Below are positions 1 to 9,281 of a stretch of DNA of 35,252 nt, in pieces. Source of the stretch: Azoarcus sp. (lineage in GTDB: Bacteria; Pseudomonadota; Gammaproteobacteria; Burkholderiales; Rhodocyclaceae); the NCBI GenBank assembly GCA_031289095.1, contig JAITQD010000084.1, forward strand, positions 1 through 35,252, given 5' to 3'. Position numbers and translations under genes: made by a program. A model generated the notes under the pieces. It worked only from the letters and a program-made list of their open reading frames with translations. It was not told where the DNA came from and ran no database searches. Positions within the stretch are counted from its first letter, which is position 1. Each line of letters begins with the position of its first letter.

Positions 1-645
1 CGCGCCGGGCAGGCGGCGTTCGAGGTTGCCGTCGGCCATGGCCTGACTGGCGACCAACATGCGCGCGAGACGGCTGGATATTTTGTGGCCGAGAACCCAC
101 AGCAGTGCAAAAGCGATCAGTGTGGCGGCCAGGGCTGTCGTCATTCCCTGCCGGGTGAGCGCTTGCCGGGTTGCCGCCAGTTCGCCGGTCGAGATGCCGA
201 ACTGAAGAAAGCCGGTCTCGCCGTCCGGCAGCGCTAGCGGATGGCGGACGTGGATCAGTGGCCGGTCGAGCAGGCGAGGGGTGATTTCGCCGCCGCCGTC
301 GATTACGTTGGGGGGATGCAGTGTTTCCTGCTCAGGCAACCCTGCGGCGATCAGGATGTTGCCGGCGGCGTTGCCGATGCGCACATACGTGAGTGCGTCA
401 TCGGTGCGCGCGAGCTTTTTCCCCAATATGTCCTGTAAGGGGCCAAAACCGGGCCGGTCGATATAGGCGGCGGTCATCGCGTGCAGCATGTCCGCGCGCC
501 GTGAAATCAGCTCGTCCAGATTGATGCGGGTGGCGTCTTCCAGCAACCGCATGCTGTTGACCAGCAACAGGATCGGCAGCAGAACCTGCGATATTGCGCA
601 GGCGAGCAATCCGGTTTTGCCACCGGGAAACATCGGGATACGCAT
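1..645 (-). CDS. Membrane-bound signalling protein, N-terminal part (cut by window edge)
   Basis: The frame is open from an ATG at 645 to the window edge, giving 215 residues without a stop. A GGGAGAA-like ribosome binding site lies just upstream, which favours this ATG over the out-of-frame ATG at 652. Residues about 11-31 form a first membrane helix. Residues 32-165 form a putative periplasmic sensor region, and residues 168-189 form a second helix. The segment after it (KISSRLARMLVASQAMADG) reads like the start of a HAMP linker. This layout is usual for histidine kinases, diguanylate cyclases and chemoreceptors, but the output domain lies outside the window, so the function cannot be named. 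It starts 28 bp after the malonyl-CoA decarboxylase gene on the same strand and could be co-transcribed with it. Confidence 0.75.
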   Translation of the reverse strand, partial: MRIPMFPGGKTGLLACAISQVLLPILLLVNSMRLLEDATRINLDELISRRADMLHAMTAAYIDRPGFGPLQDILGKKLARTDDALTYVRIGNAAGNILIAAGLPEQETLHPPNVIDGGGEITPRLLDRPLIHVRHPLALPDGETGFLQFGISTGELAATRQALTRQGMTTALAATLIAFALLWVLGHKISSRLARMLVASQAMADGNLERRLPGA

Positions 646-673
646 GGCGCATTCTCCCGGAACGGAAATCTGT

Positions 674-2056
674 TCACCCCTTGCCCAGTCGTCGTACCGA
701 GGCTGAGGTGTCGATCCTGCCGTCGCGTTCGTAAGCTTCAACGTTCGCTTCGAGAGCGTCGAGGTTGTAGAGGTAATTGACCATGATCCCCCACGACTGC
801 GCGCCCCCTTTTTCTGAAGCGTCGGCCAGCCAGTTCAGGCGCTCAATGCGGGCGCCGTTGCCGAGATGGAAGCGGGCCACCGAATCGAGCGGACGGTTGC
901 CGCGTTTGGCCTGAGTCAGGTAGTGCGCGGCCAGGCGCAACAGAGGCGCGCGCAGGGCCGAGGCCAGCGCGTTGTTGTTCGTCCAGTCGGCCTCACCCGC
1001 CAGCAAGGCGGCGAAAAACGCCGGGCCGGACTCACGGGAAACGCCAGCGGCGGCCAAGTGTTTCCACTCCGCAGCAGTGAGTGTTTTGTCCAGATCTTGC
1101 GGGTTTTGTTTCGCCCAGCGGATAAGACCGGGAAGCGGCGACAACGTGGAAAACGTGCGCAGGTGCGGAAAATCGCGTTGCAGGTCGGCAATGACCCGTT
1201 TCAGCAAAAAGTTGCCGAACGACACGCCGCGCAGCCCGGTTTGTGAGGACGTAATCGAATAAAAGATTGCGGTGTCGGCCTTGCCGGTGTCGCCGAGTGG
1301 GGCATTGACGTCAAGCAGGTTCTGGATGTTGCCGGCCAGCGCTTCGGTGAGCGCCACCTGTACAAAAATCAACGGTTCCAGCGGCATGCGAGAGTGGAAA
1401 AAAGCGTAGCAGCGGCGATCGGAATCGAGGCGGTTGCGCAAATCTTCCCACGAGCGAATGGCATGCACGGCCTCGTATCTGACCAGCCGTTCCAGGAGCG
1501 CCGCTGGCGATTCCCAGGTGATGCGCTGGAGTTCGAGAAAGCCCACGTCGAACCAGGCGGCGAAGCGGTTTTCGAGTTCGCGGTCGAGCGGCTTGAGCAA
1601 AGGGTCGTCGGCGGCGTAGCGCAACAGATCGGCGCGCAGGTCGACGAGAAACTTGACCCCTTGCGGGATAGCGTTGAACTGGGTGAGGATGCGCAGCCGC
1701 CGCGAGCGCATCGCCATACGCAATTGTGCTTCGGCTTCCCACTGCTCGTCGCTGCCGACCGCTTTCTGGTAAGCGGCGTGCGCCTTGGCGACGGCTTTGG
1801 GATCGGGGCCGAAATCGAGCGCGATCATTTTGAGCATGGCCCGCCGTCCGGTGTCGTCCAGACGCAGATAAGTGTCGGCCAGCCGCGCTGCGCGTTGCCG
1901 CGTGGACACCTCGCCGCCGAGACCGATGGCGCATTCCTCAAGCTGGCGGTGAATGCGTTCGAGTTCCTTTTCAGAGGGTTCGCGTGTTTTCCGGGTCGCC
2001 TGCACCACGATGTCGCGCATTCTGGACAGGCTTTTTGCAACCAGATTCGATGGCAT
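674..2056 (-). CDS. Malonyl-CoA decarboxylase
   Basis: This cytoplasmic enzyme of 460 residues decarboxylates malonyl-CoA to acetyl-CoA and CO2. Family signatures are visible: GVSFGNFLLKRV (residues 278-289), FSTLSPLPG (302-310), FHLGNGA (396-402) and LNWLADAS (407-414). By spacing relative to the human enzyme, Ser303 and His397 are the likely catalytic pair; this mapping is my inference from memory of the family. The N-terminal half is helical and charged, as expected. The open frame extends far upstream, but an AAGGAG site just before the ATG at 2056 and the start of family similarity fix the start there. The gene follows lgt by 47 bp and precedes a membrane sensor gene on the same strand. 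No malonate-uptake or malonyl-CoA synthetase gene is adjacent, so a role in balancing malonyl-CoA made by acetyl-CoA carboxylase is as likely as malonate catabolism. Confidence 0.93.
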   Translation of the reverse strand: MPSNLVAKSLSRMRDIVVQATRKTREPSEKELERIHRQLEECAIGLGGEVSTRQRAARLADTYLRLDDTGRRAMLKMIALDFGPDPKAVAKAHAAYQKAVGSDEQWEAEAQLRMAMRSRRLRILTQFNAIPQGVKFLVDLRADLLRYAADDPLLKPLDRELENRFAAWFDVGFLELQRITWESPAALLERLVRYEAVHAIRSWEDLRNRLDSDRRCYAFFHSRMPLEPLIFVQVALTEALAGNIQNLLDVNAPLGDTGKADTAIFYSITSSQTGLRGVSFGNFLLKRVIADLQRDFPHLRTFSTLSPLPGLIRWAKQNPQDLDKTLTAAEWKHLAAAGVSRESGPAFFAALLAGEADWTNNNALASALRAPLLRLAAHYLTQAKRGNRPLDSVARFHLGNGARIERLNWLADASEKGGAQSWGIMVNYLYNLDALEANVEAYERDGRIDTSASVRRLGKG

Positions 2057-2103
2057 GGCGCTCTCCTTTGTCGATAAGTTTCCTGGCGCGGAATGCCGGA
2101 CGG

Positions 2104-2898
2104 TCAGCCGCGACGAGCGATGTGGGCGTGTGCGCACAGCCCGATGCCCACCAGGAACATCGGCAGGCAAAGCCATTGCGCGGTGGTGAGTCCCAACCCG
2201 AGGGAACTGAAAATGCCGGGGTCGGGATTGCGGAAAAACTCCGCACTGAAACGCAGGATGCCGTAACCGGCCAGGAAAAACCCGGAGACCGCCCGGGGCG
2301 GACGGGGACGGGACGAATACCACCACAGCAGGGCGAACAGCAGCAACCCCTCGCCCGTGGCCTGGTAGAGCTGCGAGGGATGGCGCGGCAGATCGTCGAC
2401 CTGGGGGTAATACATCGACCAGGGCAGAACGGTGCTCATGGGGCGGCCATACAGCTCGCCGTTGATGAAATTGCCGATCCGTCCCGCGAACAGACCGACA
2501 GGCACCATCGGGGCGATGAAATCGGTAATTTCCCAGAACCCCCGGCCATGGCGGCGGCCATAAAGCCACATCGCCACCAGCACGCCGAGGAAACCGCCGT
2601 GAAAGCTCATACCCCCATGCCATACCGCGAGAATCTCGATCGGGTGGGCGAAATAGTAGCCGGGCTGGAAGAACAACACTTCTCCCAGGCGAGCGCCGAC
2701 GATGACGCCGAGCACACCGTAGAAAAGCAGATCGTCGATGGCCTGCTCGCTCCAGACCGGCCCCGGCCCCTGGTGCGCGCGTCGGCGGGCGAGGAAGGCG
2801 AAACAAATGAAAGCGAAAAGGTAGGTCAGGCCATACCAGCGCACGCTGAGCGGGCCAATGGAAAAAGCGACGGGATCGAATTGGGGATGTGTCAGCAT
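2104..2898 (-). CDS. lgt: Prolipoprotein diacylglyceryl transferase
   Basis: Lgt is an inner-membrane enzyme that moves diacylglycerol from phosphatidylglycerol to the lipobox cysteine of prolipoproteins, the first step of lipoprotein maturation. The 264-residue protein has about seven hydrophobic segments. It carries the Lgt signature GRIGNFINGELYGR (139-152), including Arg140, Asn143, Asn146 and Glu148. HGGMSFHGG (94-102) contains the conserved histidine and RFSAEFFRNPD (216-226) the C-terminal Arg/Glu pair. The N-terminus MLTHPQFDPV is typical of the family, so I use the ATG at 2898 rather than an in-frame TTG at 2931. At the usual GRLGYVLF motif this protein has GARLGEVLF, with Glu in place of the common Tyr. 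It is divergent from the kinase gene at 3037. At least one likely substrate, the BON lipoprotein at 11.3-12.0 kb, is encoded nearby. Confidence 0.96.
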   Translation of the reverse strand: MLTHPQFDPVAFSIGPLSVRWYGLTYLFAFICFAFLARRRAHQGPGPVWSEQAIDDLLFYGVLGVIVGARLGEVLFFQPGYYFAHPIEILAVWHGGMSFHGGFLGVLVAMWLYGRRHGRGFWEITDFIAPMVPVGLFAGRIGNFINGELYGRPMSTVLPWSMYYPQVDDLPRHPSQLYQATGEGLLLFALLWWYSSRPRPPRAVSGFFLAGYGILRFSAEFFRNPDPGIFSSLGLGLTTAQWLCLPMFLVGIGLCAHAHIARRG

Positions 2899-3000
2899 GG
2901 GAAAAGGCAGAAAAACGGACAGTCCCGGCAAGAGAACTGTTCTTGTTGGAGGATGACGGGGAGGATTTGTTTCACTGGCGGGAAATCCAGCCTCGCCCCT

Positions 3001-3006
3001 TATAAT
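3001..3006 (+). promoter_or_regulatory. Candidate -10 element (TATAAT) for the PfkB kinase gene
   Basis: A perfect TATAAT lies about 30 bp before the kinase start codon in the 138-bp divergent gap with lgt. No convincing -35 box sits 16-18 bp upstream; the nearest TTG-rich stretch (TTGTTT at 2968) is too far away. The element is seen in the sequence; its use as a promoter is inferred. Confidence 0.45.
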
Positions 3007-3036
3007 CGTACTTCATCAAAATGTCAGGAAGTTTTC

Positions 3037-3978
3037 ATGTCCATTCTCGTCTGCGGTTCGATGGCTTACGACAACATCATGGTTTTTGGCGACCGCTTCA
3101 AAAACCACATCCTGCCTGAACAGATCCACATTCTGAACGTTTCCTTCCTGGTGCCGGAATTGCGGCGGGATTTCGGCGGCTGTGCAGGCAACATCGCCTA
3201 CAGCCTGCGCCTGCTGGGGGCCGAACCGCTGATCGTCGCCACCGTCGGCGACGACGCTTCCGACTACCGGCAAAGGCTCGACGAACTCGGGCTGCGCCAG
3301 GATCATGTGCGCCATGTGCCGGGCACTTACACCGCGCAGGCATTTATCACCACCGATGCCGACGACAACCAGATCACCGCCTTTCACCCCGGCGCGATGA
3401 TGTATTCGCACCGGAACGACGTGCGCACGGCCAAAGGCGTACAGCTTGGCATTGTCTCGCCCGATGGGCGCGACGGCATGCTGCGCCATGCCGAAGGGCT
3501 GGCCGAAATCGGGGTGCCTTTTGTGTTCGATCCCGGTCAGGCGCTGCCGATCCTTGCCGCCGCCGAACTGCTGCATTGCCTGAAGCTCGCCCGCTACTGC
3601 ACGGTCAACGACTACGAAGCGCGACTGATATGCGACAAGACCGGGCTCGCCATCGAAGCCCTGGCCGCCGAAGTCGACGCCCTGGTGGTGACGCGCGGAG
3701 GCGAAGGCTCGCACATCTATGCCGGTGGCGAGCGCATCGAAGTACCGGCGGCGGCGGTCGATGCCGTGGTCGACCCGACCGGCTGCGGCGACGCCTATCG
3801 CGCCGGTTTGCTCTACGGCATCTCACGGGGTTGGGACTGGCTTTCCTGCGGGCGGCTTGCCACGGTGATGGGCGCAATCAAAATCGGCCATCGCGGTGGG
3901 CAGAATCATCGTCCGGCACGGGAGGACATCGCGGGCGTCTACTGCGCCGCCTTTGGCGATCTCCCCTCGGGGTGGTGA
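3037..3978 (+). CDS. PfkB-family carbohydrate/nucleoside kinase (adenosine-kinase-like)
   Basis: This 313-residue protein belongs to the ribokinase/PfkB family, which phosphorylates sugars or nucleosides with ATP. The N-terminal signature with the GG pair is at FGGCAGNIAYSL (46-57). The C-terminal signature DPTGCGDAYRAG (247-258) contains the catalytic Asp252 and the anion hole. An NDYEA-type motif (191-195) precedes the nucleotide-binding half. The start ATG at 3037 has an AGGAA ribosome binding site 7 bp upstream and a TATAAT further up. Betaproteobacterial relatives are commonly annotated as adenosine kinase or plain carbohydrate kinase; the sequence alone does not settle the substrate. 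The gene stands alone on this strand, divergent from lgt and convergent with the zinc-ribbon gene. Confidence 0.9.
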   Translation: MSILVCGSMAYDNIMVFGDRFKNHILPEQIHILNVSFLVPELRRDFGGCAGNIAYSLRLLGAEPLIVATVGDDASDYRQRLDELGLRQDHVRHVPGTYTAQAFITTDADDNQITAFHPGAMMYSHRNDVRTAKGVQLGIVSPDGRDGMLRHAEGLAEIGVPFVFDPGQALPILAAAELLHCLKLARYCTVNDYEARLICDKTGLAIEALAAEVDALVVTRGGEGSHIYAGGERIEVPAAAVDAVVDPTGCGDAYRAGLLYGISRGWDWLSCGRLATVMGAIKIGHRGGQNHRPAREDIAGVYCAAFGDLPSGW

Positions 3979-3997
3979 TGCTGGCGGGTGCAATTTC

Positions 3998-4033
3998 AAA
4001 AGGGCTGCGCAAATCGCGCCCGCTGCCTTTTTT
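3998..4033 (+). terminator. Possible terminator between the convergent kinase and zinc-ribbon genes
   Basis: GGGC-T-GCG (4002-4009) can pair with CGC-GCCC (4015-4021), and AAAAGG upstream can pair with CCTTTT downstream. The run of six T at 4028-4033 is separated from the inner stem by six bases, so it is not a textbook intrinsic terminator. Its position between two convergent gene ends supports the call. Confidence 0.4.
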
Positions 4034-4047
4034 GTGATCGCCGGACG

Positions 4048-5829
4048 TCAGGGATAAAAATGGTCGACCCGGTAATTGCTCGGGCCGACGCCAGCGACTT
4101 CCAGATCCATGCGCACTGAAACGTTGTTGCGCGGCGTGATGCCGCCTTTGGATAGTTGTTCGGATGGCGCCCATTCGACGGGTGTTATAACGCGGCGGGC
4201 GAGTGGCTGGTTGGTGATATCGAGCAGCGTGAGTTCGATGTTCGGCCAATCCTGAGTGAAACCCGCCAGGTTGCTGACGGTGGCGTAAAAGATGTAGTGC
4301 CCGGGCCGGTCGTCCTGGCGCAGAACGCCATAGTCGTCGATGCGAATCTGCCCGCTGTCGCGCGGCAGCGGCATGCTGCAACCGAATGTCTTGCAGGTCG
4401 AGACGAAAAACGGACGGGTATTGGGAAGCTGGCGGGCGATGCTGTGGCGGAAAAGAAAAACCGCCTGGACGAGCAGCGCCACACCCAGCACGGAAACGGT
4501 CGACGTCCAGATGGCGCGCGCGCGCGGCGTCATCGGTTTGCCGTAGAAATCGAAATGGTGGGCGGCCTTGTGAGGCTTGTTTTCCTTGGCGGCGTCTTTT
4601 TCCTGGCCAGTGTTTTTGCCCCGGGCCGCCAGGTGGGCGGTCTTGCGTTCGGCGTTGATTTCGGCCTCGATCTTGTTGATCTTGGCTTCGAGGCCGACTT
4701 TGCTGGACATTTCGTTTAGTACGGCGTCATCGACAACTTCGGCAGCCGCCTGCACGGCCTGGTCACGCCTGCTGAGTCTGGATTCGGCCTCTTTCGTTTT
4801 CTTGCCGCTGCCGAAAATAGAAAACCTGCTTTTGACTTGCTTGCCGTTTTTGCTGCGTTTGGCCCGTTTTTCCTTGTCTTTGTCCTTGTCCTTGTCGCGG
4901 TCGTGTCGACCTCGCGTGGCCCTGGACATTCCATCCAGTTGGGAAAAGATGGAATCGTCGTCGTCGAGATTCGTCTGCACGGACATCGCCGCAGCGCGGG
5001 AAGGCGGCGGTGCGACGGATACGTTGGTCTCGACTGGCGCGAGGAAAGGAATTTTGGATGCTGCCGGCGCTTTGGGCGGAACCGGCGGCGGTGTTTTGGG
5101 CGAAGTCAGTGGCGGCTGCCGGATCGCCTCGGGCTTGGGATGCGTGGGCAGCGGCGCTTGGGTGAGAGGCGCTGCCGGAGCCTGGGTCGGCAGCGGCGCC
5201 TGGGTTGGTAGCGGAGCCTGGGTTGGTAGCGGAGCCTGGGTCGGCGGCGGTGCCTGGGTCAGCGGCGGTGCCTGGGTCAGGGCGGCGGGCGGCGTCTCGA
5301 CTGGGGCGAGAGGTTCATCCAGTTGTGGGAATTCCTCGCCGGGATGCCACGGAAGGCTGCGGGACATCCTGGATTTCGTGTCTATCGACGACGAGAAATC
5401 GAGTTCGTTCAGTAGGCGCAGCGACGGCTTCTTGACGACGGGCGCCAGCGCTGGACGTGGACGCGGCTGAGCGGGCGTATCGGTTGGCGCACCGGGCGGG
5501 AAAGTTCCCTCCATGCCGAAATCGCCCGGACTTTGCCGGGAACCCTGCGGAGCCGATGGAAGGCGGGAGGCGGTTTCAGCCGCCATGTGCGGCGCTGCGG
5601 TACTGTCTGAGGGGAGGGCGTGAGATTTCGCACTGGGCGGGCGCGAGGCTTTACCGGATGCGTTTTGTTGCCCGCCGGGCTGCCCGGCCTTGGGATCGGA
5701 TTCGGCCAGGTGATCGAGGGCGTTGAAGGCAAATGAGCAGCTTCCACAACGAACCCGGCCTTGTCGAGCAAGCAATTGTTCCGACGTAAGCCGGAAGACG
5801 GTTTGACAGCTCGGGCAACGGGTCAGCAT
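4048..5829 (-). CDS. Zinc-ribbon membrane protein with C-terminal DUF3426 domain
   Basis: This 593-residue protein begins with an MJ0042-type zinc ribbon (Cys5, Cys8, Cys28, Cys31). A long low-complexity middle follows, rich in Pro, Ala and Gln, with a tandem (L/P)(P/L)TQAP repeat around residues 183-230. Next comes a very charged stretch with alternating Lys/Asp and many Arg/Lys residues. A single membrane helix lies at about 440-465. The last 128 residues form the DUF3426 domain, with a Cys pair at 479 and 484. The expected topology is a cytoplasmic N-terminus and a periplasmic DUF3426 domain. No enzyme activity is known for this family. The gene sits downstream of accB-accC-prmA on the same strand, a common betaproteobacterial order, with a 98-bp gap that may hold its own promoter. 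Confidence 0.88.
   Translation of the reverse strand: MLTRCPSCQTVFRLTSEQLLARQGRVRCGSCSFAFNALDHLAESDPKAGQPGGQQNASGKASRPPSAKSHALPSDSTAAPHMAAETASRLPSAPQGSRQSPGDFGMEGTFPPGAPTDTPAQPRPRPALAPVVKKPSLRLLNELDFSSSIDTKSRMSRSLPWHPGEEFPQLDEPLAPVETPPAALTQAPPLTQAPPPTQAPLPTQAPLPTQAPLPTQAPAAPLTQAPLPTHPKPEAIRQPPLTSPKTPPPVPPKAPAASKIPFLAPVETNVSVAPPPSRAAAMSVQTNLDDDDSIFSQLDGMSRATRGRHDRDKDKDKDKEKRAKRSKNGKQVKSRFSIFGSGKKTKEAESRLSRRDQAVQAAAEVVDDAVLNEMSSKVGLEAKINKIEAEINAERKTAHLAARGKNTGQEKDAAKENKPHKAAHHFDFYGKPMTPRARAIWTSTVSVLGVALLVQAVFLFRHSIARQLPNTRPFFVSTCKTFGCSMPLPRDSGQIRIDDYGVLRQDDRPGHYIFYATVSNLAGFTQDWPNIELTLLDITNQPLARRVITPVEWAPSEQLSKGGITPRNNVSVRMDLEVAGVGPSNYRVDHFYP
5140..5281 (-). repeat. Tandem 18-bp coding repeat in the zinc-ribbon protein gene
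   Basis: About eight copies of an 18-bp unit encode a six-residue motif of the type LPTQAP, PLTQAP or PPTQAP. Two neighbouring copies near 5210-5245 are identical at DNA level, which points to recent slippage or duplication. Copy number probably varies between strains; that is inference. Confidence 0.85.
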
Positions 5830-5927
5830 CAGGAACGAACTCGGGCCTGCGGATATAGAACACTCAATGATAAATCATCGCCCGATCCGCGCGGCGATCA
5901 CGCGCATTCTTTTGCATCGGAAACGGT

Positions 5928-6818
5928 TCAGCGGCGACCCTGTAGCCTGACCCATCCTTCGCGGGTCGCGCCGATTTCGAGGGCGAGCCAGGGTGACCAG
6001 GCGGCGATGACCTGTGGGGCCTGTTGTTCGAGCACGCCGGAGAGCGCCACCTTGCCGCCGTCGGCGACGCGCGCCGCAATGGCGGGAGCGAGCACGCACA
6101 GCGGGTTGGTGAGGATGTTGGCGACGACGAGATCGAACATCGTCTCCAGCGGTGCGCCCGGGTGTTGCACCCGCAGGATGTCGGCGACGCCGTTGCGTGC
6201 GCCGTTGGCGAGGGTCGCCTCCAGTGCGCGTTCGTCGATATCGACGCCGAGCGCCGTCCCCGCGCCGAGGCGGACGGCGGCGATGCCGAGAATGCCCGAG
6301 CCGCAGCCGTAGTCGAGTACCGAGCAGCCTGGACGCACGTTGTCGCAGAGCCACTCCAGGCACAGGTGGGTGGTCGGGTGTGAGCCGGTGCCAAAAGCCA
6401 TGCCGGGATCGAGTTCGATGTTGATGGCGTCGGGATCGGGCGCTTCGTGCCAGGACGGCACAATCCACAGGCGCTCACCGATGCGGATGGGGGCGAACTG
6501 GCTTTGCGTGAGCTGTACCCAGTTTTGCTCGGGGACTTCTTCGATGGCGAAGGACGGCGCGGCGTCGCACCCTGCCGCCGTGGCGGCGGCGGCGACGAGA
6601 TCGGCGACGGCGGCATCGGCCCCGAACAGGGCGATCACCCGGCTGTGCGCCCACAGGCTCGCTGGCGACTGGCCGGGTTCGCCGAACTGCGGTGTTTCGG
6701 CGGCGGTGCCGGCGTCGGCGTCCTCAATCGACACCGACAGCGCTCCCGCTTCCAGGAGCGCTTCCGACAGGGCTTCGGCGCGGTCGGCGTCGGCCTGGAG
6801 CGAAACCGAGAGCCACAT
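5928..6818 (-). CDS. prmA: Ribosomal protein L11 methyltransferase
   Basis: PrmA trimethylates ribosomal protein L11 on several amino groups using S-adenosylmethionine. The 296-residue product has the family's N-terminal L11-recognition domain (roughly residues 1-100). A linker containing FGTGSHPTTHLCLEW follows, then a Rossmann methyltransferase domain with motif I LDYGCGSGILGIAA and the NILTNPL active-site motif. Its length matches the family (about 290-300). The start at 6818 gives MWLSVSLQ, the usual PrmA beginning. It lies 11 bp after accC and is probably in the same transcript; accC-prmA linkage is common in Betaproteobacteria. The role of L11 methylation is subtle and the gene is dispensable in E. 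coli. Confidence 0.96.
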   Translation of the reverse strand: MWLSVSLQADADRAEALSEALLEAGALSVSIEDADAGTAAETPQFGEPGQSPASLWAHSRVIALFGADAAVADLVAAAATAAGCDAAPSFAIEEVPEQNWVQLTQSQFAPIRIGERLWIVPSWHEAPDPDAINIELDPGMAFGTGSHPTTHLCLEWLCDNVRPGCSVLDYGCGSGILGIAAVRLGAGTALGVDIDERALEATLANGARNGVADILRVQHPGAPLETMFDLVVANILTNPLCVLAPAIAARVADGGKVALSGVLEQQAPQVIAAWSPWLALEIGATREGWVRLQGRR

Positions 6819-6829
6819 GGCGCGCGCTT

Positions 6830-8191
6830 TCAGTCGGTTTTGACTTCGGTGAGGTCGGACAGCCGTTCTTCGAGGTAGTGGATGCTGGCGCCGCCTTCGA
6901 TGAAGTGACTGTCGAGCATCAACGCCTGATGCAACGGAACGTTGGTCTTGATCCCGGCGACGGCCATCTCCGAGAGCGCGATGCGCATGCGGCGGATGGC
7001 CTGCTCGCGCGTGTCGCCGTGGACGATCAGCTTGCCGATCATCGAGTCGTAATGCGACGGCACGACGTAGCCGTTGTAGACGTGGGAATCGACCCGTACG
7101 CCTGGCCCGCCAGGTGTGTGCCAGTTGGTGATCCGTCCCGGCGAGGGCGTGAACTTGAACGGATCTTCGGCGTTGATCCGGCATTCGATGGCATGGCCGC
7201 GCAGGATGATGTCGCGCTGGCGAAAGCGGAGTTTTTCTCCGGCGGCGACGCGAATCTGGGTCTGGACGATGTCGATGCCGGTGATGAGTTCGGTGACCGG
7301 GTGTTCGACCTGCACTCGCGTGTTCATCTCGATGAAATAGAACTCGCCGTTTTCGTACAGGAACTCGAAGGTGCCCGCGCCACGATAGCCGATCTTGCGG
7401 CATGCCTTGGCGCAGCGTTCGCCGATGGCGGCGATCAGCTTGCGGTCGATACCCGGCGCGGGAGCTTCCTCGATCACCTTCTGGTGACGGCGCTGCATCG
7501 AGCAGTCGCGTTCGCCCAGGTAAACGGCGCTACCGTGCTGGTCTGCCATGATCTGGATTTCGATGTGGCGCGGGTTTTCGAGGAATTTTTCCATGTACAC
7601 CACGGGGTTGCCGAAGGCGGCCTGCGCTTCGGCCTGCGTCGTGGCCACGGCGTTGAGCAGCGCCGCTTCGGTGTGCACTACCCGCATGCCCCGCCCGCCG
7701 CCGCCGCCTGCGGCCTTGATGATGACCGGATATCCGACATTGCGGGCGACTCTCACGACCTCTTTGGGGTCGTCCGGCAGCGCGCCGTCCGAACCGGGCA
7801 CGCAGGGCACGCCCGCAGCTTTCATCGCGTTCTTGGCCGATACCTTGTCGCCCATGAGGCGGATCGTGTCTGGGCGCGGGCCGATGAAGACGAAGCCAGA
7901 CTGTTCGACCCGTTCGGCGAAATCGGCATTTTCGGACAGAAAGCCATAGCCGGGGTGGATGGCCTCGGCATCGGTCACTTCCGCCGCCGAGATGATGGCG
8001 GGGACGTTGAGATAACTTTGCGCGGACGGCGCGGGGCCGATGCACACCGATTCGTCGGCGAGCTTGACGTACTTGGCTTCGGTGTCGGCCTCGGAATGCA
8101 CGGCGACGACCTTGACACCCAGTTCGCGGCAGGCGCGCAACACCCGCAAGGCGATTTCGCCCCGGTTGGCGATGAGAATCTTCTCGAACAT
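6830..8191 (-). CDS. accC: Acetyl-CoA carboxylase, biotin carboxylase subunit
   Basis: AccC carboxylates the biotin on AccB using ATP and bicarbonate, the first half-reaction of malonyl-CoA synthesis for fatty acids. The 453-residue protein starts [16 protein letters not shown], as in E. coli. It carries the ATP-grasp glycine-rich loop [11 protein letters not shown] and the [16 protein letters not shown] active-site segment, and it has the usual length. The ATG at 8191 is only 5 bp downstream of the accB stop, so the two are translated from one mRNA and made together. Longer upstream in-frame starts would overlap accB and are rejected. The carboxyltransferase subunits AccA and AccD are not in the window. 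Confidence 0.98.
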   Translation of the reverse strand: MFEKILIANRGEIALRVLRACRELGVKVVAVHSEADTEAKYVKLADESVCIGPAPSAQSYLNVPAIISAAEVTDAEAIHPGYGFLSENADFAERVEQSGFVFIGPRPDTIRLMGDKVSAKNAMKAAGVPCVPGSDGALPDDPKEVVRVARNVGYPVIIKAAGGGGGRGMRVVHTEAALLNAVATTQAEAQAAFGNPVVYMEKFLENPRHIEIQIMADQHGSAVYLGERDCSMQRRHQKVIEEAPAPGIDRKLIAAIGERCAKACRKIGYRGAGTFEFLYENGEFYFIEMNTRVQVEHPVTELITGIDIVQTQIRVAAGEKLRFRQRDIILRGHAIECRINAEDPFKFTPSPGRITNWHTPGGPGVRVDSHVYNGYVVPSHYDSMIGKLIVHGDTREQAIRRMRIALSEMAVAGIKTNVPLHQALMLDSHFIEGGASIHYLEERLSDLTEVKTD

Positions 8192-8196
8192 GGCGC

Positions 8197-8643
<447 letters not shown>

Positions 8644-8715
8644 GTCGTACTCCGAAAAACAGGGGCCGCTGTCAGCAGGCCGTTGGAGAGAGGGGCATCC
8701 GGTGGTGTCGTGGCG

Positions 8716-9204
8716 TCAGTCAGCCTGTTCGCACAACCGGGTGAGAGCGAAATCCACCGCCGCCAGGTAGCCGTGTACGCCGAGGCCGCAAATCACGCCC
8801 ACCGCGAGATCGGAAAAATACGAATGGTGGCGGAAGGATTCGCGGCTGTGGATGTTGGACAGGTGCACTTCCACGAACGGGATTCTGACGGCAGCCAGGG
8901 CGTCGCGCAGGGCGACACTGGTGTGGGTGTAGGCGGCGGGGTTGATGATGATGAAGTCGATACCTTCAGCCGCAGCGGCCTGGATGCGGTCGATGAGCTG
9001 GCCTTCGTGATTGCTCTGGAAGGATTCGAGCTGCACGCCATCGGCGCGGGCGCGCGATTCCATGGCGATGTGGATGTCGGCGAGGGTTGTGCGTCCGTAG
9101 ATTTCCGGCTCCCGTGTACCGAGCAGATTGAGGTTCGGGCCATGCAGCGCCAGGATGCGGCGCTGCGGGGGAGGTGGCGTTTTGCTGCTTTTTTGTCGCG
9201 TCAT
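8716..9204 (-). CDS. aroQ: 3-Dehydroquinate dehydratase, type II
   Basis: AroQ converts 3-dehydroquinate to 3-dehydroshikimate in the shikimate pathway. The 162-residue product carries [17 protein letters not shown] (21-37) with catalytic Tyr36. It also has [29 protein letters not shown] and [12 protein letters not shown] with the conserved His. The core is the usual 145 or so residues. The first 15 residues, [14 protein letters not shown], are an extra lysine- and proline-rich tail. I chose ATG 9204 because longer frames have no similarity. An alternative is that translation is coupled to a short upstream ORF whose stop overlaps this ATG. Clustering with accB and accC is common in Proteobacteria. 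Confidence 0.95.
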   Translation of the reverse strand: MTRQKSSKTPPPPQRRILALHGPNLNLLGTREPEIYGRTTLADIHIAMESRARADGVQLESFQSNHEGQLIDRIQAAAAEGIDFIIINPAAYTHTSVALRDALAAVRIPFVEVHLSNIHSRESFRHHSYFSDLAVGVICGLGVHGYLAAVDFALTRLCEQAD

Positions 9205-9281
9205 GGTGGGAGTTTGGCGCAGTTGGCGACACTTTGTCCAGCGTGGGAGATACGGATGCGTTTTTCGGTCTGCGCGTTCAT
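9201..9281 (-). CDS. Possible 26-residue linker ORF between the upstream gene and aroQ
   Basis: A 27-codon frame runs from ATG 9281 to a TGA at 9201-9203. Its ATG overlaps the upstream gene's stop as ATGA, and its own TGA overlaps the aroQ ATG in the same way. It would encode a small basic peptide beginning [11 protein letters not shown]. Such double overlap would let ribosomes re-initiate from the upstream gene into aroQ. It has no recognised family and no visible ribosome binding site. It may be a chance frame filling the 73-bp gap. Confidence 0.3.
   Translation of the reverse strand: MNAQTEKRIRISHAGQSVANCAKLPP

Noticed and set aside
674..2806. A 710-codon reading of the malonyl-CoA decarboxylase frame
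   Set aside because: The extra 249 codons overlap lgt in another frame and are arginine-rich nonsense; a ribosome binding site and family similarity place the start at 2056.
1984..3978. A long N-terminal extension of the PfkB kinase frame
   Set aside because: It runs antisense to lgt; the family start and ribosome binding site are at 3037.
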